Shown piece after piece: positions 1 through 12,196 of a DNA stretch of 64,000 bases. The notes beneath the pieces are model-generated. The model had not been told where the DNA came from. It saw only the letters and a list, made by a program, of their open reading frames with translations, and ran no database searches. Numbering within the stretch: position 1 is the stretch's first letter; every line of letters begins with the position of its first letter. The DNA is from Paracentrotus lividus (Eukaryota > Echinodermata > Echinoidea > Camarodonta > Echinidae): positions 16,408,808 to 16,472,807 of the forward strand of contig CALNVZ010003426.1 of NCBI GenBank assembly GCA_940671915.1, read 5' to 3'. A program made the translations under genes and the position numbers.

Positions 1-1
1 G

Positions 2-835
2 GTCCTCCATCCTCGTGTAGCTAACCAATTCGGAGAAAATTCCCGCCTTTGCCTCATGTGTGTTGCAGTAATCGATCTCCTTGGTGGTACCATGTGCTTC
101 GGTAGTCGTATCGTCTTTGAATTCGATCGATCATTAATTTTAGACGACCGTACAGCGTGTCCCATTGTCGCTGCATCGTGTACTATATTTGTGTGTCAAT
201 CAAACTTTCTATTCACTATCATAAGCATTGATCGTTATATCGCGATCACGAAACCAATGAGATACTGGTCCATGTTATCGCGTACGCGTATTAACAGATT
301 GATAATATTCGCGATCGCAATTGGATCGGCGTTGTCGATCGCACGAATGTTTCATGGGATTTACACCGATAGCTGCGATTTCGATCCCGGAGCTTCAATG
401 TATGTGGGAAACCCACCTTTTTTCGTATATATTACGAACGTTATATTTCTCGGCTCCATTACTGGGTATCTCAACATAAAAGTGCTTATTATCGCCCATA
501 AACATCACACACGGATATCCAACATGCATGTGACGGACGAGGAATTGCAACATGCGTCGCCTCGAATGGGCGGGAAATTTAGATCAGCAGTTACGATAAC
601 AACTATGATCGCCGCGTACTATGTAGTATGGACTCCCTATACAATTGGTGTAATCATCGTTACAACTTCAGGGGATCCCTTGTCAGAGGTTGCTTATTTC
701 TGTATCCTGTATATAGCGTTTAGTAACCATTTTCTGAACGCAACCATTCACTTTGGTCTTCAAAAGAATTTGCGTCAAAAATTGATAAGATTACTCGGCA
801 TCAAGGAAGAAGACTCTCTAGAACAAGTAAAGTAA
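2..835 (+). CDS. Rhodopsin-family G-protein-coupled receptor, 5' end cut by window edge
   Basis: The frame is open from base 2 to a TAA at 833-835, about 277 codons, so the ATG at 56 is probably internal. Upstream in-frame residues (HPRVANQFGENSRLCL) read as intracellular loop 1 running into TM2. TM3 ends in IDRYIAITKPMRYW, the class A DRY motif and loop 2. A long TM5 stretch precedes a basic loop, then TM6 has VVWTPY, the class A W-x-P bend. TM7 has NATIHF where NPxxY is usual, followed by a basic amphipathic helix 8 (LQKNLRQKLIRLLG) and a short tail. No intron is visible, as in many echinoderm receptor expansions. Plasma-membrane signalling through G proteins follows from the family; the ligand cannot be told. 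N-terminus and TM1 lie outside the window. Base composition is less AT-rich than the flanks, as expected for real coding sequence. Confidence 0.9.
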   Translation, partial: VLHPRVANQFGENSRLCLMCVAVIDLLGGTMCFGSRIVFEFDRSLILDDRTACPIVAASCTIFVCQSNFLFTIISIDRYIAITKPMRYWSMLSRTRINRLIIFAIAIGSALSIARMFHGIYTDSCDFDPGASMYVGNPPFFVYITNVIFLGSITGYLNIKVLIIAHKHHTRISNMHVTDEELQHASPRMGGKFRSAVTITTMIAAYYVVWTPYTIGVIIVTTSGDPLSEVAYFCILYIAFSNHFLNATIHFGLQKNLRQKLIRLLGIKEEDSLEQVK

Positions 836-988
836 TAGTATACCTACTAATATTCCTCTGTTTTACTTTAGGGTGTTATTTAATATAACTCTTACAGAGA
901 TCTCGTGCCTTTGATTGGTTAGATTGGCATATATCATATTATATACCTATTGAATTCTAGGAAACGTCTTGATTGTTTATTTAACAGC

Positions 989-1254
989 TAATGCGGTGGT
1001 CACAACACGTAGCAAGCTACGGGACAGGCAACATAGCTTGAATTGCATGCACGTTGCATGTAGCCGTCGTGGGCCAATTTCAGCGATTCATTCTTTTCTG
1101 TAGGAATTGTATTGCACAATGTTCCTACTGTTGTACCTTTGACGTGCGTGTCTATAATTATTTAAAAAGTACTTGCGACGCAGCATTTTTCTACAGAATC
1201 CGTCCAATAGAGTATTTCATGTTGCACGTACGACGTGTTGTATCCACTGCATTA
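989..1254. mobile_element. MITE, GCGGTCACAAC TIR family (copy 1)
   Basis: A 266-base element. It begins TAATGCGGTGGTCACAAC and ends with the inverse form, GTTGTATCCACTGCATTA. The interior holds CACGTTGCATGTA-type words shared with the elements at 2827 and 34276. It has no coding capacity, since the short open frame inside reads through the repeat. It is a non-autonomous DNA element; the superfamily is not determined. Confidence 0.7.
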
Positions 1255-2221
1255 TGCAACTTTCGACCATTTTAAAAGTATACCGGTTTTTTTTTTTTTT
1301 ATAGGTAGTCGGTATAAAAATAAATATAAGAACATTTCACCTCGATAGAACTTATATCTACCCTTTTAGGTCAATGGTACTGTGCATATTACATTGACTT
1401 TTAGAGAGTGTCAAAGTTCAAAGAGCATCTTCTCATCCGTGTATACAATATAAATTGCGTCATAGAATTGATATGGTCAGTCCTTTTTCTCAGTGAAATA
1501 AAACACAGCGTCATGCACGCATAAATCAAATCTACTTGTCAAAATCAAGTTGCCCAGATCAAAGCATTGTGCACCGCATTGATCCCCGAAGCAGTTTCCC
1601 TTTTTCTATGGGATCAACTGTTGTTAAAATTTGTATTCATTATCATCGAGAGATTTGAGGGGAAAAAAAACAAAACGAATTAAATAGAAGAAATGCTAAC
1701 GGACCCTTCAATTCGTAGACAAGGTTGTTTCACCATCCCTAATACCGCCCACTTATTATGCTCATTTTGCACAGTCAATTTGATTGTTACAATATTACCT
1801 TTTATACACTTATTCGTATGCGTGTATCTTTCATTTATGTTTTGTTTTTTTGCGGGTTATAGGGCAAAACCCGCCTGGCACCGCTCTTTGCATTCACGCC
1901 AGTTTCAATTATATTTAATGTACCACGCTGATACAATAAATATTCGTTGGCAAACCAAGATGTAAATAGTTGTCATTAACATTGAATAATAATTGTCATA
2001 CAGTGTATGAAATGACTTTGCAGAGAGATATATTATGATATCAGAAAAAGAGAGAGATCGAAATAATTATAGGAAGATATTTTAGTTAAATTAGTTATTT
2101 AGAGAGGTCTATGACATTTGTTCCTGCGATAACTGTTTCTGTTAAACACGACAAAATACTCTGCGATTATTGCTCCACCAGCAATTGCTGTACCGACAAT
2201 TTGCTCCACTGATGTGACAGT
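1255..2221. other. AT-rich spacer, no gene seen
   Basis: AT-rich sequence with a run of T at 1288-1301, possible AATAAA signals near 1319 and 1495, and a GA-rich patch near 2045. The frame at 1693-1965 has no recognisable domain or composition and is treated as chance. Confidence 0.5.
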
Positions 2222-2570
2222 GATCCGTCGACACAAACATTTTCATAATTATGATGCAAAGTCATGCAAATGTATCGGAGCAAATTTTGCAGGAGCAATT
2301 ATTGCCAGATGAGTAAATGTCGCAAGATCAATTAGGCCTCTTTGCGAATTGAGTAGGTTTCCAATGTTGAGAGACATTAGCAAAAATAGACACAATGACC
2401 CGTCGACACAAACATTTTCATAATTAGGATACATGAAAATGTCTCGGAGCAAATTTTGCAGGAGCAATTATTGCCAGATGAGTAAATATCGCAAGATCAA
2501 TTAGGCCTATTTGCGGATTGAGTAGGTTTCCAATGTTGAGAGACATTAGCAAGAATAGACACAGTGACAT
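2222..2570. repeat. Two-copy tandem repeat, period about 176 bases
   Basis: CCGTCGACACAAACATTTTC recurs at about 2224 and 2400. Both units continue through GCAGGAGCAATTATTGCCAG and AATGTTGAGAGACATTAGCA with few differences. The two minus-strand frames here (72 and 64 codons) resemble each other only because the DNA is duplicated. Confidence 0.85.
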
Positions 2571-2826
2571 GGAAAATAAGGTAAACACATAATTCATGAA
2601 TTCTCGCAGAGATTGCAATTGTCATATTTGTCCATTTTTTTTTAACCGACGGAGAAAGTGTTGGCAGAGCAATCGTCGCAGGATCAACATTGTTGCTGAA
2701 GAAAAAGTCGGCGGAGGGATTGTTGTATTTTTAGAAGTATTTGTCACAAGAGAAAGTATCGCTGGGGCATTTGTCGGTTCACTATCTTGAATTATTTTAG
2801 TATTGACCATGCTGACAGGAGAGACA

Positions 2827-3071
2827 TATGCGGCGGTCACAACTCGCCGTACCTTCGACGTGCAACTCCCTACGATGGAAAATCGTGCAGCGCAGGTACC
2901 TCGGAAGCACGTTGCATGTACAACGTGCAGGAACTTTTTCCAATACCCTTACTACAGAAACGCAGGAATCGCAGAAATTAACCAACGACCTGTGCATGCA
3001 TTGTACATGCTAGGCAGGCTACGTTGATGGCACGTGCCCCGTAGCCTACGACGAGTTGTGACCGCCGCATA
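2827..3071. mobile_element. MITE, GCGGTCACAAC TIR family (copy 2)
   Basis: A 245-base element with near-perfect TIRs: ATGCGGCGGTCACAACTCG at the left and its reverse complement CGAGTTGTGACCGCCGCAT at the right. The interior carries ACCTTCGACGTGCA and CACGTTGCATGTACAACGTG, a further short palindrome. The same ends and flanking interior occur at 34276-35505, where a second element has been inserted. Confidence 0.85.
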
Positions 3072-3193
3072 AGCTGTATTGAAAGAGAGGTTAAAATACC
3101 AGAGTGAGGCAAGATTGATATGTGACTTCGTGATTGTGCAATAGCGCCATCTTTACTGGAATACTGAAAAGAGAGAGAGAAAAAAGGTAATAC

Positions 3194-3557
3194 TACACTG
3201 TTAAAAAAAAAATTAAAAAAAAAAAAAAAAAAAAATAAAAAATACAGAAAAATACGCAAAGTGATTTCAGCAGAGTCGCCATACAATAATGGTAATTTAA
3301 AATACAGTTTTTGCTGTAAATTTCTCCCTTACGAATTGATGAAGAGAAAGAAAAATACATTTAGAGTTTTATAGCATGACGTATTTGGTTAAAACGGAAC
3401 AAATGTGTTACTCCTGATGTATATTTTTGTATTTCTCACGTATAATTATTTTTTTCAGGGGAAACTTACACAAACTGTGTTTTTGAATTACATTTTTATG
3501 GCTACTCTGTGCTGACAGCAGATTTGCTGTAAAAATACATATATTTTTTACAGTGTA
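3194..3557. mobile_element. MITE with ACACTGT(T)AAAAA ends
   Basis: The left end reads ACACTGTTAAAAAAAAA and the right end TTTTTTACAGTGTAAG, inverted copies of each other. Inside each end lies a second inverted pair, ACAGTTTTTGCTGTAAA and TTTGCTGTAAAAAT. It holds an A-rich tract at 3210-3241 and no coding sequence. Confidence 0.6.
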
Positions 3558-4047
3558 AGTAATAAGTTTTAGAATCTGAGCATTGCCGAGTATTAAAAAA
3601 ACAGGCCTATGACCCAAATTGAATAATGCAATCTTGCCCAGTAATGCTGCAGTCACACAGACACTTACGTATAGATACGTTTGTGTTGTTTTAATCTTAT
3701 TTTCATCTTCTATTTTAATCATTTCTTATCATTTTCTTTGTTATATGGATGGACGAAATTATCAATAATTTCACTGCTACTACGACGTGTAGGCATCCGT
3801 GGGGAATCCGCAGAAAAGAAAATAATTTTTGGACGCAACCGACGTAACTCAACGTAAGTGTCTGTGGACTGTAGCATTAACAATTAAAAGTTATAACCGA
3901 TTGAGCCCATGTACGTGATGTCCTGTACATCATACGATGTACATTGTGTCCCAAATAAGCTAATATGGGATACCTTCAACATATCTTTTAATGTTACATG
4001 GCAATGATACCAACAATAATGTAACTGTACTAACTAAATCTAATAGT

Positions 4048-4320
4048 ATAGAGGTGGTGTGGTCGAGTGGATAATTCGGCGGACTGACGATCACAAGGTA
4101 CGCGGATAACGGTTCGTAATCCGTCCATTCCAACTAAATGATCCCTTTGGACAAGGATATTAAATCTACAATTTGCCAGACTTGACCCAAGTAAGGTAAA
4201 TGGGTGCCGGTAGGAAGAAATTCCTCGCATGCTTAAAGCGCCCTTTATTAGGGCAGCTATGGCTATAGCCGGGTAATAATATTAGCTGCGCTTCTGAATA
4301 GTTTCCTAGATAGACGGCGC
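4048..4320 (+). mobile_element. tRNA-derived SINE, sea-urchin SURF-like
   Basis: The head GGTGTGGTCGAGTGGATAA resembles a tRNA A-box. It is followed about 45 bases later by GGTTCGTAATCC, a B-box with one inserted base. The body contains ATCCCTTTGGACAAGGAT, GACTTGACCCAAGTAAGG, ATGGGTGCCGGTAGGAAG and a stem GCCCTTTATTAGGGC, then TAATAATA. That layout (tRNA head, unrelated body, simple tail) defines a SINE. Likeness to the echinoid SURF family is from memory. The damaged B-box and lack of a cloverleaf argue against a working tRNA gene. Confidence 0.75.
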
Positions 4321-4857
4321 ATGATAAATGCTTAATATTATTAATAGTATATAAAACATAATCGTAGATAAATCGAAGGCAGTAGGTCATATCAAGTAAT
4401 AAAACAGATACAAGGAATTATTCCACGGGGCAAATATAAAGAAAGACTGTAGACGTTATTTTTTTTATTTCTATATTTATTTAATGCCAACGTATCTTCG
4501 AAGAAATATTATTACACAATCTGTAGGCACAAATATGAAACAAAGGCAAGATATCATAATCTAAACGGACAAAAAACTTTTTTTATTGAACGACTAAAAT
4601 GAAATTATGAAAACATGATCCTATTAGTTTCGATTGACTTGAATTGAACTGATCTCTATCAGTATGATAAATAACACAGAATCCAATCAATCTATATTTC
4701 AAATCTGACCCTAAAACTTGACGATCCATGTATATGTTATGACAATATTATAAACGTCTTGAGCCGGCCCTGGTAAGGTCCCGTTGATGTGATAAAACAA
4801 AGGGGAAAGGGAAAGGTTAGGGAAAATATGAAACTGCCATATATTTCTATTTTAACC
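4321..4857. other. Spacer without recognised features
   Basis: AT-rich DNA with a short purine run (GGGGAAAGGGAAAGG) at 4801-4816. I see no gene or clear repeat. Confidence 0.4.
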
Positions 4858-5622
4858 ATTAGGTTTTCCCGGTCAAATTGAAACTCTTTGTATTTGAATT
4901 CGTTTGTGTTCATTTAATTTAAACGATACCTCATGGAGCGGAGCTATCCAGTACTGGAGCTATCAGTCAATTGAATTTACGTTTAGATTTCTAATCGCGA
5001 TCACATTTCAGATGAAAGTGCTTGTAAGAAATGTCAAATTGATAGGAGATACACTGTCTGTCATAAAGGTGAAATATATTTTTTGCCGCTATAGCGACAT
5101 GATTTTGCTCTGACTTTAATTTCTTGAATATGTTTGTCCCTGCTTTTACTTTTTGGGACCCTGGCTATATCTTGGACATTCTCCCAACCATTCACCTTGA
5201 TCTTTTTCCAAAAAAGTTTTGTCAACCCCTGTGATGCCCATTTTTGTCATTTTTTTTCTCATTTTGGGGCCCCTTTTTGTTTTCCCGGCCGATCAAGCCC
5301 CCTCAGTCCTACCCCCAGGAAACGCGACTGAGGTGCACTGTTTTATATCGTTCTTTAAATTAAATCTATGTTTCTGGGGACAGGCTAAGGTCTCTTGTCT
5401 AGGGGAGGGGTTGAAGTAAAAAACGAGATTGGTGAAAATTCGGAATATTTTATTCCATCTTTATGCTGAAAACAAATGATATGAAAAACCACCTTTAACC
5501 CTTAAATATCATCATTTTCCCCTTAACTTTTGTTTAACATAATGTCGCTTGACCCAGAAAAAAATATTCTGCCTTTATGACGAACAATGTAGTTTAAACT
5601 TGACCGGGAATACCTAATTCCT
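4858..5622. mobile_element. MITE-like element with AGGT(T)TTCCCGGTCAA ends
   Basis: The left end ATTAGGTTTTCCCGGTCAA, followed by TTGAAACT, matches the inverse of the right end (AGTTTAAACTTGACCGGGAATACCTAAT). It is about 765 bases long. The interior frames at 4904 and 5134 are short and show no transposase motif, so this is a non-autonomous or decayed element. Confidence 0.75.
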
Positions 5623-6007
5623 TCAGATATTTCGACATAATATTATCAAACAACTATTGGTTTCAAGGACGCATGACAAAGAAGGTTAAAGTATGTAAAT
5701 GTGATACCTGTAATCCACGTTAACTATTTCTTTTAAAAAAACAAACGAAATCTTGTGCTTGTAATGGTTACTCTTGTAAAAAAAAAAAAAAAAAAAAATG
5801 GAAACTGAGACCACTTACAAACAAAAATATTAGAAATGAATAAATCAATTTATTATAACAGATAAGCATGTTTCCAAGCGCGCTTTATAAATGACCCACT
5901 TCGTAAAATACCCGTCGGTATACTTTTGAAGAATGAAAAAAAGAAAAAAAAAAAGAAGCAAAAACAGAAACAACAACCAAACCAAAACATGATATTATCC
6001 GATAGGC

Positions 6008-6436
6008 AATTATAAGTCTACAGACTCTATAAAAAACATATGGTACAACCGAGGAAAAATAATTTAGGTATAAAATCTTCTCAAACGATGTGTGTATGTG
6101 ATACTTTTGAGGCCAAAATATTTTCCTAAGTTATCAACTCTACTTGGTATAATATGCTTTTGTAAAATAAAAAGCATGCTAAATTATGAACGACGAGAAG
6201 ATATTCCAATTTCCACAAATCCATTGTTCTGGAGCGCTGAGTTCATGGCTATTATCTAATGTATATGCGAAACCTACAAAAAACCATAGAAAAACATGCG
6301 CAAAAGAGATTTAAAAAGAAATTGGAAAAGGATGCCTGATTTGCCTGCTTTATGGAAATATGCTGGATTTAAATTAATCTGCATGCTGTAAAAAAAAAAA
6401 AAAAGTTTTCCACATGTACCATTTTATTTGATACAG

Positions 6437-6440
<4 letters not shown>
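6008..6440 (+). mobile_element. MITE related to the one at 30347-30910, opposite orientation
   Basis: Starts TCTACAGACTCTATAAAAAA and ends CATTTTATTTGATACAGATAT. The inverse complement of 30347-30910 matches along most of its length, including CTGGAGCGCTGA(G/A)TTCATGGC and TGCGAAACCTACA. This copy is shorter and diverged. Confidence 0.7.

Positions 6441-6470
<30 letters not shown>
6437..6470. repeat. (TA)n microsatellite
   Basis: An almost pure TA run directly against the left TIR of the next element. Tc1-type elements target TA, so insertion into this tract is natural. Confidence 0.9.
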
Positions 6471-6473
<3 letters not shown>

Positions 6474-8482
6474 TGGTGGTAAAAATTATTAGAACACCTG
6501 AGCCTACAAAAAGTCTATGGGATTATCAATGCCCTATAGTTCATTTGCCGAAATAAGATTAAAGATATCGTTTGTGTGCCATGAGCTTTCATGACCTTTT
6601 AGCATAGGGTCTTACGTATATTTTGATACCAGATTTGCGCAGCATTAAAAATAGTTGCGCTATGCGCTTTTGGCTTCCCCATAGACTTGTGTATTAAACA
6701 TGTATATAGTCCAAGTGCAAAAAAGTATTTGAGGTAGAAGAAACAGTAGAATGAAACTTAGCAGGCTTATTAATTCTAATATAGGGCAAGTCCAAGCTAT
6801 TTTGCGCGGTAACAAACGGGACATTCAGATCCAAAAATAGGGCTTGTTTGAAAAATCTTAAATGAAGTCTCAATCTTTTGGTATATTCCTGAAGGTACTA
6901 AGAATGTTCAACAAAAACATAAAAAAATAGTTGTAATAACTAAATTCATAATTATTTTATGATCATTTATTCGTCGGTAACAAACGGGACCGCAAAAAAA
7001 ATGGTGTTTTCCAATTTTGACTTAGTTCACATATAACTCTGAATTTAAAAGGTAGATCTAAATTTGCAGAGTCATATCCTCTTAAACATGTAATAAACAT
7101 TGTAAGGACAATATTTTAACGTTAATACAACTTTCGAGTTTTCTGGCAAAGTTCAATGTCCTATTAAAAACTATGTAGGTCAAACAAAACGGGACATAAC
7201 ACAACTTTCGGACATATTATCCCACATGTAATATTTGTGTATAAACATTGTGCCTGACCAAGCGTAGCCATAACATCTCCCTTTTGTTTTAAAAAAATCT
7301 TCTCTGATAGAACAAAAAAACATAATCATGATAATACAAAACACAAATGTAGAGAAAAACTTATTTTGTTTCAATTTTAAAGGTGGGAGATGGGTAATAA
7401 AAATGTATGATTTACATCAGCTCAGTAACTTTTGTGAGACTATTTCTGAGACCTGAAATTATTTAAGTCTATATAATATTGGAAAGCTACTGTGCTAGGT
7501 TCGTGATATTTTCACTAGAGTTAGCCAAGAAAATAAAACAGAAAATACCATTATGTGGTTGATATCTCCATATGACAAACTCCTCTTTTTTTAAATGGTT
7601 GAAAATAGCATTTTTAATGGCATTTTATTTCTTTTCATTGAATATTAATGAGCCTTGTGACTGCATATTGACCTTGAAGTTACTTTTTGTCCTCATTGCC
7701 ATTAAGTTCATTCCAAACCCTTTATGGTGATATATGACAACTTAAATTTACTTTACAAAACCCACTGACACACTTGACACAAAAATGGTCAAGAGTCCAA
7801 AAACATCACATCTCGGGACAAATATCGGGACTTGCCCTATACACTCAAACACGCTGCCAAGTTTCAGAAAATTTGGTCAAATGGGGACAGGTGGTAATTG
7901 CCCCTCCGTTGGTGGTGAGATTGACCAAAATACCATTCCCATTGAAGATTTAAGACTATTTTTTCATCAAATGAAAAAAACCTCCTTGTAATATAAATTT
8001 TTAGAAGGAGAATCTCACGAGCAATTTATAATATGTTGAAATATTAAGCGTCAGAGAAAAGGGACTTAAATGGGGGCTACTAAATTAAAAATTTGGGGCC
8101 CTCACAAAGAATTAAAAAAATACCACAGAACATGTTACTACTTCACCCTATCGTATTGTGCATAGCAATGAACATTCTCATGAAATTTTCCTTTCAGAAA
8201 ATGAATACTTTTTAGGAGAGACTTGATATTTTAACGTTATGACACTTTGATCATGATCATGTCAAGATTTTTTAGATTTTACAATTAGTAGCGAACACAA
8301 TAAAGGCGAATTTTGGGGCAAGTTCCAAACGCATGACTATGTTATTTAGTTTTTAAAGTATAATAAGACTTTTGTAGACATTCCAGGCATTTAAAGGTAT
8401 TTAAATGGTCAACTGAATGAAAACAACTATATAATATCATACAAATTTACTTGGTGTTCTAATAATTTTGTCCACACTGTAA
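6469..8482. mobile_element. Tc1/mariner-type non-autonomous element
   Basis: The left end CAGTGGTGGTAAAAATTATT, followed by AGAACACC, and the right end GGTGTTCTAATAATTTTGTC, followed by CACACTG, are inverted copies with TA outside. The CAGTG start and the TTATTAGAACACC block are typical of Tc1/mariner ends. The 2-kb interior has no transposase frame. It carries a repeated word GGTAACAAACGGGAC (6816, 6976), CAAAACGGGAC (7186) and ATCGGGACTTGCCCTATA (about 7825), whose inverse ATAGGGCAAGTCC stands at 6781. Confidence 0.75.
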
Positions 8483-11299
8483 TATATAATATATGTATAT
8501 ATTTTCAAATCATTTATATCGTCCTCCCCTGAACAAATATTTTCAAGTTATTGACATTGATTTAGTTTTAATACACATTCTAGGATCATGGTATAATGCT
8601 TGTTGCAGAAAAACCCTTCAAATTGTACCAATGAAATTCAAATCAACAATGGATTAAGTAATAATATTAATTATGTAATGAGCATATAACATTCTTATAA
8701 AATGATATAAATAGACGGACAATATAACATGTACATCATGATTTAAACTATGAATGTACGGTATATTACATGAATGTAGAAAATATTATACATGAAAATC
8801 TTTATATCTATACATATTTGTGCAATGTAATTCATGGCCCTTTCGGGTATACACACATCTTCTCCTTAATTGAAGTCACTTCTTATTATCGATTGTAATG
8901 TTTATATGTATAATATATTATATATGTATATAGATATTATTTGTTTATGTACACTGTACAATTTTTCTGCATATGTAAGCAGTCAGGAAAACAGTCGTTA
9001 TTACAAATCAATAAAAGTCCTCGTTCACGGGACAAATTTGCTATCAGTATTATATATCTCATTGATTCCTGAAAGTGGTATGAAAACTCTATCCATTGAT
9101 TTGACTTTTCTCAACAAGATTTATCAAAATTTGATTTTTAGAAATATATATACCTTCAAACATACACATTTTTGAGGAGAGAGGGGGGGTGGGGGGCGTT
9201 AAACATCTCCGTCCAATCGTGGACCAGAGTGGAAAGCATAAAGCAAAAAACCTCAGCCCGCCATTACCAGTGTTTACTAAAGAGAACTGTGTGATGCAGG
9301 AGCCACGGAGCGTTTTTTGGGAAGTGGGCGGTCTGGGCAAGAAGTGGGGTGGGGTGTGGCTACTTGACAAAGACTAAATTACTGAAAAATCGATGGCCAT
9401 TTTTGCGTTTTTGTGCACAATTCAAAAATAAAATGGTGGAAGGGGGTAAATTACCATATAAAGCAGCGAAGAGTGATGGCGTTTTCGAAAACGGTGGAAA
9501 AAGGGTGTCACTCCTCGGCCTTTTCCCACCCTTTTTTTCTCCCCGGTTCACCCTTTTTGTTTTTAGAGTGCACGTTTATTGAAGAAGTTGGGTGAAGCCC
9601 CCCTACCCCCCCCCGGTCGAGAGGTCCGAGCGTCTTTTTCATTATGTGAACAGTCAACCATTGTCCACCAATAACGTGACTGATAAGTTTATACACACAA
9701 TATGAGTTACTGTTATGAAACATTACATTTCACAATGTAGAATTAATTGACTACATTGCATCAAAGAAGAAGAAGAAGAAATACAATGAAAAAAGTCCGA
9801 TATAGGCCTACATTTTCAAACAACTCAACAGGACACATCTAAAAGATTTTACCTTAACAAAATACAGCTTTTGTTCTATCATTCCTAAGATATTAATGAA
9901 ACATTTAATTTGAATTCAGTTATCAAAATAGAGTGAAAATATACAACATTAATAAGCTTAACAGTTGACCAGCAACTTCATTCTAGTAAATTTGAAATAA
10001 TGGTTATAGACAAAAATGTCAGCGGGTTTTTTTGCTATCGTAGACGGTTGCACGGTTTTAGATAAAAAAACAAATTAATAAATAAAAAAAATTAAATGTC
10101 CAGGCGATGACTCGTAAACTACAATGTTCCAATATAACTGTCTTTCGTCAAAGATAAATAAGAATAAAAAGAAATTGATAAATAAATGAAAAAAAAAAAC
10201 TAACACAGAACCAACATGGACAAGGAATTGTTAATCGAAAGTTAATCGAAAGCAGCCAATTACTTTAACCACCCACCTTAGATTAGGCCTGCTTCCTAAT
10301 CTAAATCAGTGTACATGGTAGATATTTTAAAGAGTGGTATTTACTCTGGTCACATCAGCGAGACCGAAAAAAACCAACAACAAATCAAAACAAGTATAAT
10401 ATCGCCGCTATAATTTAGTTGCCTATTTGATTTCGCCGATGTCACCAAGGTATTTTATTGATCAAAACGTAAGTGGTGCCCTCTACCTCGAGCTGCAGTT
10501 GGAGTCAGACGGTTTCTATAGAAATATTGGCATAGTACACTGGGAAGAACTGTTCTAAGAATTGATCCACCCACGATTAAATGACAGTTAGCACACAACA
10601 ACAATTTTTTAAAACTTTGAATCAATGATGGTTCACATTTCAAAAATATATGAATAACTTTCTTCATGACGATTTACGTTGTTGACACAATATACATACT
10701 ACATAATCACCACAATCCTCTTTTTTTATCTTTCCTTTAAGAGCAAGTGGGACGGTGAAATTGTGTCAAAAAGTAATTGATAACATCTATAACAACCAAT
10801 TGGGATTCTTAATGCACGGACCTCTTGCATAAAGGTCTCACTGTAAACCAATCACAATGGTTTTTTCAAATTTACAATTGATCGGATCTCTTTATGTACC
10901 AGGCACAAAATCCCAAATCTAACATAAATCACACCAACGTTTGACAAAATGATATTACGTTTGTCTAGTACTATATTAAAAAGACAAAAAAACAAACAAA
11001 ACAAAACAGAAAGCAAAAACAAAATACAACTACAAACTAAACAAACCTGAAGCCTGGGTTTCACACACAATCAAATGTTTATGTATAGCGGTATACTTTA
11101 GCCAAACTTCATATTCAATCTAAGAAAAGATGATGAACGGCAAGTTTCATGTTTTACAACGGTACTTAAGTCGACCCTTGTTGCAATGCAAACTGGATAA
11201 GACATTTTTGTTTTACAGGAGCTAGCACACGAAAAACACACATGGAATATGCAAATTAAACAACCCAAAATAAAAGAAACCAAACTTCATAAAGAATAG
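8483..11299. other. AT-rich spacer; G/C-rich patch at 9180-9620, no gene seen
   Basis: Mostly AT-rich. The patch 9180-9620 is strand-asymmetric, with G runs at 9183-9197 and C runs at 9600-9613, and produces several chance frames on both strands. An (AGA)n tract stands at 9764-9779. No domain, splice-supported exon or clear TIR was recognised. Confidence 0.4.
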
Positions 11300-11530
11300 A
11301 AAATGACAATCAATACGATAAGTTGTTATTCAAAAGAGTTTGTGCTAAAATTGATTAGATACTAAGTGTTAACATGTTACTTGTTTTAGAAGTTTGATAA
11401 ATTCTAAATGAAAAAAAAAAAAATGACAATCAATACGATAAGTTGTTATTCAAATAAGTTTGTGCTAAAATTTAAATTACGATAATAAGTGTTAAATATG
11501 TTATTGTTTTTAGAAGTTGATACATATAAT
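11300..11530. repeat. Two-copy tandem repeat, period about 119 bases
   Basis: AAAATGACAATCAATACGAT starts at about 11300 and again at 11421. Both copies continue TAAGTTGTTATTCAAA and AGTTTGTGCTAAAAT and end near TTTTAGAAGTT(T)GATA. An A run separates them. Confidence 0.85.
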
Positions 11531-12196
11531 GAAATTAAAATATTTTCCGGGGATTTTCTCGTTCATTCTCCTGTTTGTGAAAAGTTTAAACAAATCATTC
11601 GTGAACTTCCAAATTATTTCTTAATCCAAGAAGAATATTATTTGTTTTTGAATGCCTAATAGCGCCCCTCACAAAAATAGAATAGATAAAAATAAATAAA
11701 ATAAATGAAAATTAATTGTTTTGTACAGGCATGCATACTTTTCTGCAGTGCATGTACGACTTAGCAGAATCGGGTTAAATGTGGTTATTATATTGGTGAC
11801 TCCAAAATCCCATATATTAAAAATTAATGTTTGAAACAATTGTTAATAAATTTTTTCTCAGTAACCTTGAACAATTAATGTTACAATCAATTTACAAACA
11901 CAGCAGTAATTTTTCTTTTTTAATGATTATAAATGCAGCTACATATAACTAAACATAAAATATACTGATTGCCACGTACTGACGCGAACTTTGTCATCCA
12001 GCCTTGAGGTGACTTTTAACATTTGCATCGCCTATATCATCTGATAATAAAGCAATGACTCACAAAGACTATTCGAAATGAGGAGAGGGGTGGCGTCAAG
12101 TCAAACTTAAAAATCAAAACACACAATACAAATAGCTTCTTCAGATATGCGAATCTAAAATGTGGGCAGTGACATCTACTAACATCAAGAATATCA

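Noticed and set aside
4048-4130. tRNA gene
   Set aside because: Interrupted B-box, no cloverleaf stems, and a SINE body attached.
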